A stretch of DNA of 64,000 nucleotides, from assembly GCA_028287745.1 (NCBI GenBank), contig JAQBPB010000032.1, positions 62,001-126,000 of the forward strand, in the 5' to 3' direction. The notes beneath the pieces are model-generated. The model was not told where the DNA came from, made no database searches, and saw nothing but the letters and a program-made list of their open reading frames with translations. This DNA is from Chloroflexota bacterium. GTDB lineage: Bacteria; Chloroflexota; Chloroflexia; Chloroheliales; Chloroheliaceae. Both the position numbers and the translations under genes were made by a program. Below, in pieces: positions 53,942 through 62,975 of the stretch; the stretch's first letter is position 1, and each line of letters starts with the position of its first letter.

Positions 53942-54403
53942 GATTGGCTGTACCTCTCTAGCGCTTCACCGCTCATAAAAAGACCCGGCAGTATTCCGGG
54001 CCACACTTTCCACTGCGCCGCTTGCTAAATTCAGGCTCATTACTCCGGCAACAAGTTTATGCACTCTTAAACCTGGCTGGGCTTTGCCCTAAAATTCAGG
54101 TAGGATGGTCTGATAAAATGTGAATAATCAGCCGAGTAATTATACAAACGGCGGCAAACCTATTTGGCGCAATATAGCTTTGAAGGGGCCACTTGTCAAC
54201 GCTAAAAGAAGGTCTACCTTTTCCCTGGCAGACAAGCCGTTTGACCTGGCGACAGGCGTATTTACGGGCTAATTTGAGGTATAATCTATTGAATTTATTA
54301 CAATCCTCTCCGAAAATTTACTCCTTCAAGCCGGCTATGCCGCCAACGCCCGGGGCAGCGGCCAGCCTAATATAAAGAGTTATGAAGACAAGAAGGCCCG
54401 GAT
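53942..54403. other. Non-coding stretch
   Basis: About 460 bp with no supported gene; a 60-codon frame at 54193-54375 lacks a ribosome site. A TATAAT (54280-54285) may serve the downstream DUF1697 gene but has no good -35. Confidence 0.4.
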
Positions 54404-54955
54404 ATGGCAATTTATCTATCTTTGTTCAGAGCTATAAACATCGGTGGCAACAGCAAAGTAAGCATGGCGGCCCTCAAAGAGTTACACGAGGCCCTGGGCC
54501 TGTGCAATGTCGCAACTTACCTGCAAACCGGGAATGTTGTCTTTGAAAGCCCTGAAACCGACCCGGCCAAACTGGCCGCGCAACTCAAGAAAGAATTTGG
54601 GCAGCGGTTCGGCTTCGAAACCGAGGTTATGGTGCGTACCGCTGCCGAGTTAAAAGAGGTCTTTAACAAGAACCCGTTTCTTAACCAGCCGGCCAAAGAA
54701 CCAAAGTGGGTGCTGGTGCTGTTCCTGGCCTCTCGCCCGGCCGACCAGGACATAGAAGCGCTCTTGAAAGCCTATGACGGCCCCGAAGAACTGCATGTAA
54801 TCGGCTGTGAATTGTATGCCTATTACACCAATGGCATCGGGCGCTCCAAACTCACCAACGCCTATATTGAAAAAAAGCTCAAAACATTGGGGACCGGCCG
54901 GAACTGGAATACGGTTACAAAATTGTTGGAGATGACCGGGGTTCAGGTAGGTTAA
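54404..54955 (+). CDS. DUF1697 family protein
   Basis: 183 residues with the DUF1697 pattern: YLSLFRAINIGGNSKVSMAAL at the start, VATYLQTGNVVFES, and a late GRSKLTNAYIEKKL followed by RNWNTVTKLLEM. The family has no established function. AAGG lies eight bases before the ATG. Likely monocistronic. Confidence 0.93.
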   Translation: MAIYLSLFRAINIGGNSKVSMAALKELHEALGLCNVATYLQTGNVVFESPETDPAKLAAQLKKEFGQRFGFETEVMVRTAAELKEVFNKNPFLNQPAKEPKWVLVLFLASRPADQDIEALLKAYDGPEELHVIGCELYAYYTNGIGRSKLTNAYIEKKLKTLGTGRNWNTVTKLLEMTGVQVG

Positions 54956-55064
54956 TTTCGTTTTATCTTGCAATTTCACATGAAAAATGCTATACTTCCC
55001 ATCGCATCAAAGCCGCCGAAATACTAAAAATTTACTTTTCGGTATAAGTTTTGAGGTAAAATAA

Positions 55065-55137
55065 GCCGACGTAGCTTAGCTGGTAGAGCAGTCGATTCGT
55101 AATCGACAGGTCATCAGTTCGATTCTGATCGTCGGCT
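55065..55137 (+). tRNA. tRNA-Thr (CGT)
   Basis: Complete cloverleaf: acceptor GCCGACG/CGTCGGC with discriminator T, D arm with AGCTTAGCTGGTAGAGC, anticodon stem GTCGA/TCGAC around loop TTCGTAA (anticodon CGT, reads ACG), and T loop TTCGATT. CCA is not encoded. A T-rich stretch follows as terminator. Confidence 0.95.
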
Positions 55138-55397
55138 CTTTTTATTTTATATGCTTTTCCCTTACTCTTTTTCGCTAATATAACCCAAACCCCAATGGTT
55201 CCGGAATCTACCTGTCTTGTCATTTAGGCGGGAAGTTGTTAAACTGCAACGGTATTAAACCCCGGGTGTAGCCTGTGCTTTAAAAGGTTTTCCTGGCGCC
55301 ATAACCGGCCTTACGCCTTGTAGTGCCGGTAACTATTAAAGGCGTCTGGTCTGGACTAAAAGCTCTATTTTAATTATCAAAGGAGATAGCCTGAGCA

Positions 55398-55610
55398 ATG
55401 ATTGATGTCAAATGCCCGATTTCCGGGACAGTGTGGCAGGTGCTGGTGGAGGTTGGACAGGAAGTTTCTGAAGAAGAAGATATGCTTATCCTGGAATCCA
55501 TGAAAATGGAAATCCCGGTGGGCGCTCCCGAAGATGGCAAGATTGCCGAAATCCTGGTTTCACCCAATCAATCGGTGCAGGAAGGCGAAGTCCTGCTCCG
55601 TCTGGAGTAG
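55398..55610 (+). CDS. Small biotin carboxyl carrier protein
   Basis: 70-residue biotinyl domain with the lysine for biotinylation in ESMKMEI (residues 33-39), flanked by CPISGTVWQVLVEVGQEV and DGKIAEILVSPNQSVQEGE, the two hairpin halves of the barrel. This is the short stand-alone type seen as YngHB in Bacillus, lacking the Pro/Ala linker of AccB. Eight bases separate it from the biotin carboxylase gene, so they act as a pair. The matching carboxyltransferase is not in the window. Confidence 0.92.
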   Translation: MIDVKCPISGTVWQVLVEVGQEVSEEEDMLILESMKMEIPVGAPEDGKIAEILVSPNQSVQEGEVLLRLE

Positions 55611-55617
55611 GCGGTAA

Positions 55618-56964
55618 ATGGCTGCCATGTTCAAACGAGTCCTGATTGCCAACCGGGGCGAGATCGCTCGGCGGGTTATCCGCACCTGCCGCCGCCTGGG
55701 TATCGAAACCGTAGCGGTCTATAGCGAGGCTGACCGGGACGCGCTGTTTGTGCGCGAAGCCGACCAGTCATTCCTGCTTGGTCCGGCCCCGGCTACCGCT
55801 TCCTATCTTAATGTAGAGGCGGTCCTGGGAGCGGCCCGGCAGAGCGGTGCCGACGCGGTCCATCCCGGCTACGGTTTCTTAAGTGAAAATACGGCCTTTG
55901 CCCGGCGCTGCGCCGAAATGGGCCTGGTCTTTATCGGGCCCGAACCCCACGCCGTTGAAGCGATGGGCGAAAAAGTACCGGCCCGCAACCTGATGATTGC
56001 GGCCGGGGTGCCGGTGGCCCCCGGCACCGCCGAGCCGGTCGATGACCCGGAAGTGGCCCTGGCCGAGGCTGAAAAGATTGGCTACCCGGTGCTGGTCAAG
56101 CCCAGCGCGGGCGGCGGCGGCATCGGCATGACCGTTGTGGAAAGCCCGGAAAAACTTAAAGCCGCTTTGAAAACTGCCCAGGGCCGCGCCCAAAGGGCTT
56201 TTGGCAGCGGGGCGGTTTTCCTGGAAAAGTACCTGCCGCATTCTCGCCACATCGAATTTCAGGTGTTGTTCGATAATTACGGTAAGGGTGTCCACCTGTT
56301 CGAGCGCGAGTGTTCGGTCCAGCGCCGTTACCAGAAGGTCCTGGAAGAAACGCCTTCGCCGGGCCTGGGCAGTAACGAAAGCTTGCGGGAACAGATGGGC
56401 CGGGCGGCTCTGGAAGCGGCGGCGGCGGTCAATTACCGCAACGCCGGGACGGTTGAGTTTATTTTCGGGCAGGGCGGCGAGTTTTACTTCCTGGAGATGA
56501 ATACCCGCCTGCAGGTCGAACACCCTGTCACCGAGATGACCACCGGCCGAGACCTGGTCGAACTCCAGTTGCGGATAGCCGCCGGGGAACCGCTGGACTT
56601 TGACCAGGCCCAGGTGACGCGCCAGGGCCACGCGATTGAATTCCGGATTTATGCCGAGGACCCGGTTACTTTCTTACCTTCGCCGGGCACGCTGGCGGTC
56701 TTCCGGCCACCGGCCCTGGACGAGAACGTCCGGCTGGATAGCGGCTTCGCGGAAGGCGATACTGTCACGCCTTACTATGACCCGCTCCTGGCGAAACTGA
56801 TTGTCCGGGGTGACGACCGGGCGGAAGCCATCCGGCGCGGCCGCGAGGCCCTGGAGAATTTCCAAATCGAAGGCATCAAGCATAATATACCGCTCCACCT
56901 GAGCATTTTAAGCAACGAGCGGTTTTTAAGTGGTCAGTACGACACAGGGTTACTTACCCGGTAG
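55618..56964 (+). CDS. accC: Biotin carboxylase subunit
   Basis: 448 residues. Carboxylates the biotin of the carrier protein with ATP and bicarbonate. ATP-grasp motifs: ANRGEIARRVIRTCRRLGI, VHPGYGFLSEN, KPSAGGGGIGM, and ECSVQRRYQKVLEETPSP, then FLEMNTRLQVEHPVTE with catalytic metal and Arg residues, followed by the biotin carboxylase C-terminal domain (LDSGFAEGD). The second ATG (55627) is an alternative start. Paired with the small carrier upstream; it may serve acetyl-CoA or another acyl-CoA carboxylase. Fourth glycine-loop residue pattern GGGGIGM is normal. Confidence 0.93.
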   Translation: MAAMFKRVLIANRGEIARRVIRTCRRLGIETVAVYSEADRDALFVREADQSFLLGPAPATASYLNVEAVLGAARQSGADAVHPGYGFLSENTAFARRCAEMGLVFIGPEPHAVEAMGEKVPARNLMIAAGVPVAPGTAEPVDDPEVALAEAEKIGYPVLVKPSAGGGGIGMTVVESPEKLKAALKTAQGRAQRAFGSGAVFLEKYLPHSRHIEFQVLFDNYGKGVHLFERECSVQRRYQKVLEETPSPGLGSNESLREQMGRAALEAAAAVNYRNAGTVEFIFGQGGEFYFLEMNTRLQVEHPVTEMTTGRDLVELQLRIAAGEPLDFDQAQVTRQGHAIEFRIYAEDPVTFLPSPGTLAVFRPPALDENVRLDSGFAEGDTVTPYYDPLLAKLIVRGDDRAEAIRRGREALENFQIEGIKHNIPLHLSILSNERFLSGQYDTGLLTR

Positions 56965-56990
56965 TAAATTTCCAGGGGGAAGGGCAAAGC

Positions 56991-59009
56991 ATGATCTTGC
57001 AAAGCAGAGTCGGTAGCGTAAGTAAGCGAGTATTCAGCGGCTGGTTGGCCGTTCTAATCTTGCTCTTAAGCCTGCTGGCGGCCTGCGGTGAGGAGCAGCG
57101 CTCGACCCCCGACTATTCCAGTATTCTAACGCCCCCTCAGAATCCCAACCTGACCCCGACTGTTACCGCCCCTTTTCAGGCGGCCAGTATTAACACGCCT
57201 AAAAAGTCAGAAACAGACCAGGCCGGGCTCTCGCCTACCGTCACTGACCCTGCTTCTCCGGAGCCGGTCGCGACTGTTTCCGGCACACCTGACCAGGCCA
57301 CGGTCATGAATACACCCGTTATCAAGCCGACCCCGGCTACCCCTACCGATGGCCTGCTCACCTCGGACGACCTGGGCATCAGCACCTGGTCGGATTCGGA
57401 TATTAGCTGGGCTCCCACCGGGGATGTCTTTATGCTGCATATCCTGCGCGAGAACGCGGGTGGCGATTTTTATTATATGGTCCGGCCGCCGGACAGCATT
57501 ATTGGCAGCTTCCGGCTCTCGCGGGAAATCGCCAGTTCGATGGTCTGGTCGCCGGACGGGCGTTTCCTGGCTTATATTGAAAAAGACCCCGCTACATCGG
57601 CCGGGCCGGTGATCTTAATAGACAGCCAGCGCGATACCACCCGGAATAAGAAGATTTTCGCCGGGCCATGCACGAATGTGACCTGGCAGGCTCCCGGTAA
57701 AATGGTGACAGCCTGCGGCCTGGCGGTCTACTTGCTCTCCACCGAGCAGGACGGTTCCCAGCCTGAAACGCTTTTCCGGCTGGATAATGGCAAATTTCCA
57801 AACTCTTCTATTGAACTGGGCCTGATTTACACGGCCATTCCGTCACCGGACGGCAACAGTCTGGCGATTTTCGCTTTGCGCCGCCAGAAAGGCCCGATTC
57901 CGATTGGCGAAGTCGGCTTTTACAACCTGAATACCAAGAAAATCGGAATACTCGACCGCAAGGACCGCCCGATAACTGTCGTCGATTGGACGCCGGACAG
58001 CCGCTACCTGGTGCTGCGTAACCTGGTAGGCGGGGATTGGCTGGCGGCTTATACTTTTGACTTCTACCTGGCCGACCCGCAGAGCCTGAAAGTCAGCCAC
58101 AACCTGACGCGCTCGAACGATAAGTGCGACCCGGTGTTGGGCGCTAAACCGGAATGCCAGGGCACGGCCGCCTCGCCGGTCCAGAGCCAGCGGGTGCTGT
58201 TTGCGCCTGACGGGGACCGTTACTTTTTCAGCGGGCTGCGCTATGGGGTAACCGCCGGGGCGCCGCTTTCTTCGGCCGAGCGTTTAACCAACGCCAACCT
58301 GAGCGGCGGCAAGCTGGACCAACTGCTTGAAACTAAAGCCGGTGAGCGGGTTATGGGCCTGACCTGGCTGCCTAACGGCCACTATTTTTACAGCGTCGGC
58401 CTGGGCGATACCCCTGCGAAAGCTTTCCTGGATGGCAAACCGCTGGAAGTGCCCTCCAGGGGCTTACCGCTCCAGCCTAAAAGTTCCACCGGTGCCGTTG
58501 CTACCAGGTCCGGCACCGGGTCGCTGAGTGGTCTTTCGGTGATAGGGCAGGGTTTGACGCCGCTCCCGGCCACTTCTGCCGCGCCTCCGCCTGCGACCGC
58601 CCCGCGGAACACGACCGTACCAGCCGCAGTTACCACTGCCCAGGCTCCGGCGGATGCGACTGCGCCGCCCCCGAATACTCCGGCCCCGCCCGTAACTGCT
58701 GCGCCTCCACCTCCGGCTACCCCAACCCCGACCAAATTACCGGAAGGTACGGCCCTGCTAGGCTTTGACACGGCCACCGCCCGGGCTCGCAATACTCCAA
58801 CACCCTATCCGACCCCGATTATTTATCCCACCCCGGTAATTATTCCGCCTACCCCGGCCCCGACTGCCACGCCGCAGCCGGTGGTTCCGCGCCCGGTGGC
58901 CTACTATATTTCGCCCAGCGGTAACTGGCTGCTGGCGGTAGACCGGATTGCTACACCGGATAAGACGGTCCAGTTCCAGGTGCGTCTGCTGCCCTTCACC
59001 CTGAAATAA
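56991..59009 (+). CDS. TolB-like beta-propeller lipoprotein
   Basis: 672 residues. The lipoprotein signal ends SLLAAC (Cys32). A Pro/Thr/Ser spacer (about 40-120) leads to a WD40/TolB-like propeller (about 125-475) with blades such as VWSPDGRFLAYIEKD, IPSPDGNSLAIFALR and LFAPDGDRYFFSGL. A long Pro/Thr/Ala-rich tract (about 500-625) follows, and a last half-blade (ISPSGNWLLAVDR) near the end could close the propeller. It lies 26 bases after accC, though a functional link is unlikely. Probably a surface binding or scaffolding protein. Confidence 0.82.
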   Translation: MILQSRVGSVSKRVFSGWLAVLILLLSLLAACGEEQRSTPDYSSILTPPQNPNLTPTVTAPFQAASINTPKKSETDQAGLSPTVTDPASPEPVATVSGTPDQATVMNTPVIKPTPATPTDGLLTSDDLGISTWSDSDISWAPTGDVFMLHILRENAGGDFYYMVRPPDSIIGSFRLSREIASSMVWSPDGRFLAYIEKDPATSAGPVILIDSQRDTTRNKKIFAGPCTNVTWQAPGKMVTACGLAVYLLSTEQDGSQPETLFRLDNGKFPNSSIELGLIYTAIPSPDGNSLAIFALRRQKGPIPIGEVGFYNLNTKKIGILDRKDRPITVVDWTPDSRYLVLRNLVGGDWLAAYTFDFYLADPQSLKVSHNLTRSNDKCDPVLGAKPECQGTAASPVQSQRVLFAPDGDRYFFSGLRYGVTAGAPLSSAERLTNANLSGGKLDQLLETKAGERVMGLTWLPNGHYFYSVGLGDTPAKAFLDGKPLEVPSRGLPLQPKSSTGAVATRSGTGSLSGLSVIGQGLTPLPATSAAPPPATAPRNTTVPAAVTTAQAPADATAPPPNTPAPPVTAAPPPPATPTPTKLPEGTALLGFDTATARARNTPTPYPTPIIYPTPVIIPPTPAPTATPQPVVPRPVAYYISPSGNWLLAVDRIATPDKTVQFQVRLLPFTLK

Positions 59010-59103
59010 CTTTCCATATCCTTAAAATCTTCGGTTTGAGCCCGTACCGGGGCTGTAAATTAGTACAGTTGTTTCCTTCCGGCCCTTCAAGTATAATTTA
59101 GAC

Positions 59104-59391
59104 ATGGAAACCGAAAAATTAAGCTTAAAAGCTCGTAAGATTATTACCGGCCGGTTGGAACGGGCCGCCCGGCTCAAAGAGGCCGATTTATTTTTGATGA
59201 ATCTGAGCCTGCCCCAGGAATTTAAGTACCGTTCCGTCAGTGAAGTTCAAACGGTAATGGTCAAAGGGGCTTTTGATGCACTGGCGTTTTCAGTTGAACT
59301 TGGCCTTTTCACCAAACAGGAAGCTACCGAATACTGGAAAGAGCTACACGACCAGTTCAGCCAGATCTGGCCGGGCGGCGCGGTAGCTTAA
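59104..59391 (+). CDS. Small helical protein, unknown
   Basis: Not recognised; 95 residues, all-helical pattern with Lys/Glu-rich amphipathic helices (SLKARKIITGRLERAARLKEADLFL, then FTKQEATEYWKELHDQFSQIW). No membrane segment. The ATG follows TATAAT-like sequence by a few bases and has no Shine-Dalgarno site, so it may be leaderless. Confidence 0.6.
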   Translation: METEKLSLKARKIITGRLERAARLKEADLFLMNLSLPQEFKYRSVSEVQTVMVKGAFDALAFSVELGLFTKQEATEYWKELHDQFSQIWPGGAVA

Positions 59392-59434
59392 CCGGCCTTT
59401 TTGGTGTTTTTAATTTCTTAAACAGGTAAAAATT

Positions 59435-59797
59435 TTGGAATACATTGAGCCGGAAGAAATCGAAGTTGACCGCCCGAAAGGCGAAGTAAGAGTTAAATGG
59501 AATGACGGGCATGCCGGTTATACCGAGTTAACGACCCTGCGCTGGAATTGTCCCTGTGCCGCCTGCAAAGGCGAAATGGGCCAACCCGGCCGCCTGGACT
59601 TCATCAATACTTTGCACCCCGAAGAAACCCGGATGAGCCGCCTGGAAGCGGTCGGGCTGTATGCCCTTAAGCCGGTCTGGGAAGACGGCCACGAAACCGG
59701 CCTGTACACCTACGAGCACTTGCGCGACCTGTGCCAGTGTGTAGCGTGTATGGAGGCCAGGCCGGGTAAATTTAAAAATCGCCGGTTAACCAACTGA
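59435..59797 (+). CDS. DUF971 family protein
   Basis: 120 residues with the DUF971 (gamma-butyrobetaine hydroxylase-like N-terminal) pattern: VKWNDGHAGYTELTTLRWNCPCAACKGE carries the Cys cluster, and WEDGHETGLYTYEHLRDLCQC a second one. The fold binds zinc in the hydroxylases and is often stand-alone near Fe-S or Mrp-type genes. TTG start at 59435, with AGG about ten bases upstream. Confidence 0.88.
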   Translation: MEYIEPEEIEVDRPKGEVRVKWNDGHAGYTELTTLRWNCPCAACKGEMGQPGRLDFINTLHPEETRMSRLEAVGLYALKPVWEDGHETGLYTYEHLRDLCQCVACMEARPGKFKNRRLTN

Positions 59798-59861
59798 TTT
59801 CTTCATATCTATTATAAAAAAGCCGATTACTTAAAATTCTAATTTAGAAAGTGAGCTATTT

Positions 59862-60788
59862 ATGACCAGGGAAAACTCTCCTTTGTCGATTATGGCCGTC
59901 CACGCCCACCCGGATGATGAAACCACCAGCGGGGGTCCGTCCATGGTTAAGTACCGTGCGGAAGGCATCCAGACGATTGTAGTGACCTGCACCGATGGCG
60001 CGGAAGGCGAAATGCACGACCCGGACCTTGACCCCGAATGGGCCTTGCCGCGAATGGCCGAAATCCGGAAAGGTGAGATGGAACGGGCCGCCAAAATCCT
60101 GAATTTGAACGCCCACGAGTGGCTGGGCTACCGCGATAGCGGCATGATGGGTACGCCCGCCAACGAAAACCCGGCCTGCTTCTGGAAGGCCGACCTCACC
60201 GAAGCCACCGGGCGGCTGGTCAGGCTGGTCCGCAAGTACCGGCCCCAGGTGATGCTGACTTATAACTCAAACGGGGGCTATGGGCATCCCGACCACATCC
60301 AGGCCCACAAGGTTGCTTCGGCCGCTTTTGACTACGCGGCTGACCTGGACCGCTATCCCGCTGAAGAATTCGGGGAACCCTGGGAGCCCTTGAAACTCTA
60401 TACGGCCGCTTTTAGCCGGGACGCCTGGCAGCAGGTCTGGAAGCTTTTACGTGAGAGCGGTGAGCCCTGGCCCTTTGACCCGCCTAAACCCGAACAGGAA
60501 CTGGCCGTAGAAGAAGAGCAGCCGCAGGCTTTGCCGAAAAAGGATTTGCCGCCGGAATGGGGCACTCCCAGTACGGAAATCACTACGGTTGTGGACGTGG
60601 CCGATTACTGGACGGTCGCCCATGAAGCCCTGATTACTCACCGGACCCAGATTGACCCGGAGCATTCTTTCTGGAAGATTCGCCGCCGTTTTGGCTCAAT
60701 TCTGGTTAGAAACGATTCCTTTATCCTGTTTAAATCGCGTGTTCCGGCCCAGCGGCCTGAAACCGACCTGTTCGCCGGGTTGCGTTAA
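59862..60788 (+). CDS. PIG-L deacetylase, mycothiol-conjugate-amidase (Mca)-like
   Basis: 308 residues. Zinc site motifs HPDDE (16-20) and GHPDH (141-145) define the LmbE/PIG-L superfamily. The long central segment, EWLGYRDSGMMGTPANENPACFW, and the C-terminal extension with HEALITHRTQIDPEHSFW are characteristic of Mca and MshB rather than short bacillithiol enzymes. Mca removes conjugated toxins by cleaving mycothiol adducts. Whether this organism makes mycothiol is unknown, and the substrate could be another glucosamine-containing thiol or lipid. An acidic low-complexity insert lies at about 205-225. Confidence 0.87.
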   Translation: MTRENSPLSIMAVHAHPDDETTSGGPSMVKYRAEGIQTIVVTCTDGAEGEMHDPDLDPEWALPRMAEIRKGEMERAAKILNLNAHEWLGYRDSGMMGTPANENPACFWKADLTEATGRLVRLVRKYRPQVMLTYNSNGGYGHPDHIQAHKVASAAFDYAADLDRYPAEEFGEPWEPLKLYTAAFSRDAWQQVWKLLRESGEPWPFDPPKPEQELAVEEEQPQALPKKDLPPEWGTPSTEITTVVDVADYWTVAHEALITHRTQIDPEHSFWKIRRRFGSILVRNDSFILFKSRVPAQRPETDLFAGLR

Positions 60789-60819
60789 TTAGCGTTATTG
60801 CGTAGGAGAAAGTAAGCCG

Positions 60820-61320
60820 GTGCCTGAGAAAAATTCACATTGTTCTTACTGTGGAAACCCTTTCGCGCCCGACCAGCCCTGGCCGCGCCAATGCGCCCGG
60901 TGCGGCCAGGTTACCTACCGCAACCCGACTCCGGTTGCGGTGGTTTTGCTGCCGGTGGATGACGGACTTTTAGTAATTCGTCGAGGCAGCGGTAACGAGC
61001 GCGGCGTGGGTGAACTGGGGCTGCCGGGCGGCTTTATCGACTACGGCGAACGCTGGCAGGAAGGGGCGGCCCGGGAACTTTTCGAAGAAACCGGCGTGAT
61101 TATTGACCCGGACGAACTGCGCGAGGTGCGCGTTATGAACGGCGGGACGGCTACCGTCCTGGTTTTCGGCCTGGCTCAACCCCGGACCCGGTCCGACTTG
61201 CCACCTTTCCAGCCCAGCAGCGAAGCGACCGAACGCCTGGTTATTACCAAACCGCAAACACTGGCTTTTGATACCCACACCCAGGTTGCCCGGGAATACT
61301 TCGAGGGCCGCTTCCGCTAA
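60820..61320 (+). CDS. Nudix hydrolase with N-terminal zinc ribbon
   Basis: 166 residues. A four-Cys zinc ribbon (Cys8, Cys11, Cys25, Cys28) is followed by a Nudix domain whose box G-x5-E-x7-REL-x2-EE-x-G is intact at 71-92 (GFIDYGERWQEGAARELFEETG). This resembles NudC-like or ADP-ribose-type pyrophosphatases with a ribbon. The GTG start has AGGAG about 12 bases upstream. It begins 31 bases after the Mca-like gene, so co-transcription is likely. Confidence 0.9.
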   Translation: MPEKNSHCSYCGNPFAPDQPWPRQCARCGQVTYRNPTPVAVVLLPVDDGLLVIRRGSGNERGVGELGLPGGFIDYGERWQEGAARELFEETGVIIDPDELREVRVMNGGTATVLVFGLAQPRTRSDLPPFQPSSEATERLVITKPQTLAFDTHTQVAREYFEGRFR

Positions 61321-61475
61321 GGTTTAATCTTTTGGGTTGTTAAAGTACCGCCAGCACCTGCATTATGGGCTTTTAATTGCCCCCTGAAAAACCGCCGGTA
61401 ATTTGACATAAGCAACAGGTGGTGTAAAGTAAGCTGGGAAATAAGGCAGTTATCGACTTTTAAGGAGGGAATAAC

Positions 61476-61757
61476 ATGACCGGTAAACCGGAAGAAACGG
61501 CGGGCGGCCAATCGCAGGAGTTTGAAAGCAGCGAGGCCGAGTATGCGGCGAAAGGCTATGAGAAGGGGGTCGTCTTTGCCGGTGATACCCCGGACGGCAT
61601 TGGGACCGGGGAAAATAGCCCGTTACCCCGTGGCAAAGCTTCAACCGGTGTGAAAGATGACTCGGTCGGGCAGTATATCGGGCCGGACGGTGCCGGAAGT
61701 GCCGGTGGCGATGATGAAACCCTGGAAAGAATTACCGGCCAGAACGTAATACCTTAG
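61476..61757 (+). CDS. Small Gly/Asp-rich protein, unknown
   Basis: Not recognised; 93 residues, rich in Gly, Glu, Asp and Ser, acidic and likely disordered. It has no signal or membrane segment. AAGGAGGGAATAAC before the ATG is an excellent ribosome site, and the next gene starts 21 bases after its stop, so it is a real gene co-transcribed with the YkgJ-type gene. Confidence 0.65.
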   Translation: MTGKPEETAGGQSQEFESSEAEYAAKGYEKGVVFAGDTPDGIGTGENSPLPRGKASTGVKDDSVGQYIGPDGAGSAGGDDETLERITGQNVIP

Positions 61758-61778
61758 TTCAACCGGCCCTGGTGAAAA

Positions 61779-62975
61779 ATGACAGCGCACAAGCACAAAA
61801 AAGCCGTTGAAAGCACCGGGCCGGACCGGGCCACCTTGCTCAAGGAAACCGCCCGCCAGATTCTGGCCGAAAACGGCGAGAAACCGGACCATTGGCTTAT
61901 CGCGGCCACTGAGTCGGCTGGCAAGCTGACCTTTTTATGCGCTTCGCCGCCCTTCGCGGTCAACGGCGGTTACGCCGGGCCGCTTCTCGACCAGGTGCTG
62001 GCAAATAATCTATCCCTGACAACCTATCTAACCCTGAAGGACCATCAATATGAGGGCGTGGCCTGCGCTTCCTTCGGGTTCCTGGCCCCGGCCCTGGCCG
62101 AAGCCTCTTCCTGGAAGGCTGCACCGGAAGAGTTCCCGCCGGATGTCACCCGCGTATTTCATCTCAGACACCAGGCAGACCCTTTGTTAGCCCTGCGTGT
62201 GGCTATGGGCGAAATGCTCCGGTTGGGCTATGGTTGCCTGAAAACCCCTTTCGAACCGCAATGGAGCGCCAATCCCCAGAATCCGGCCGGTCAGCCGCTT
62301 GCGCTGATAGTTAAACCGGACGGCAGCCTGGCCTTTGGCGCTTTCGAGCCGCAAACTACTCTTGGGCGGTTTAGCTCAATCTTGAGCGCGGCGGCGGGCC
62401 GGGCCAAACTTACCCGCTTGCGGCAGAGCGCCCAGGACTGCGGCGGCTGCGGGCGCTGCTGTCACGACAGCGATATTCCCCTGACTTATTTTGATTTAGG
62501 CGGGCTGGCCGGGCAGCGGTTTCCGGCCCTCTTTGACCGGCAACCGGTGGCCGCCCGGGCTGAAGTGCAGGCCAATTTTACGCTTTCCAAAGCAGCGCCC
62601 CCGGCTGAAAGTCCTTTGCTGGTAACGGCAAAGCGGTTGACCTTGCGCAAGAAAGACGGAACCGGCGGTGAAGGTAGCCCCTGCGCTTTCCTGGATGCGC
62701 GCGGGCTGTGCAGCGTTTACGAGGGGCGGCCGCTGCTGTGCCGCCTTTACCATTGTGCCAAGACCTCAACCGCACTTGAAACCCTCTACTATTCGGTGTA
62801 TTACAATCTGGAATGGCTGGGCCGGGCGGTCGAAAGCGGCTTCCTGACACCCGCCGAACCCATCACCCTGGCCTTACTTTTTGAACAGCCGCTCGGCCGG
62901 TTAGCCAGCCCTGCGGCCCTTTCCCTGGTGGCTCAGGAAATGAGCCAGCCCAAAAGCAAACTTAAAAGCCCCTAG
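61779..62975 (+). CDS. YkgJ-type cysteine-cluster protein with extra N-terminal domain
   Basis: 398 residues. The C-terminal half has the metal-chelating cluster of the YkgJ/PF03692 family: CGGCGRCC (Cys221, 224, 227, 228), then CAFLDARGLCSVYEGRPLLCRLYHC (Cys302, 311, 321, 326). This family binds iron or zinc, with no settled reaction. The first 210 residues are a separate globular domain without Cys clusters that is not recognised. Its stop overlaps the stop of the convergent YcaQ-type gene by two bases (CTAG). Confidence 0.85.
   Translation: MTAHKHKKAVESTGPDRATLLKETARQILAENGEKPDHWLIAATESAGKLTFLCASPPFAVNGGYAGPLLDQVLANNLSLTTYLTLKDHQYEGVACASFGFLAPALAEASSWKAAPEEFPPDVTRVFHLRHQADPLLALRVAMGEMLRLGYGCLKTPFEPQWSANPQNPAGQPLALIVKPDGSLAFGAFEPQTTLGRFSSILSAAAGRAKLTRLRQSAQDCGGCGRCCHDSDIPLTYFDLGGLAGQRFPALFDRQPVAARAEVQANFTLSKAAPPAESPLLVTAKRLTLRKKDGTGGEGSPCAFLDARGLCSVYEGRPLLCRLYHCAKTSTALETLYYSVYYNLEWLGRAVESGFLTPAEPITLALLFEQPLGRLASPAALSLVAQEMSQPKSKLKSP

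Noticed and set aside
54193..54375. 60-codon frame before the DUF1697 gene
   Set aside because: No ribosome site and it overlaps the likely promoter of the next gene.
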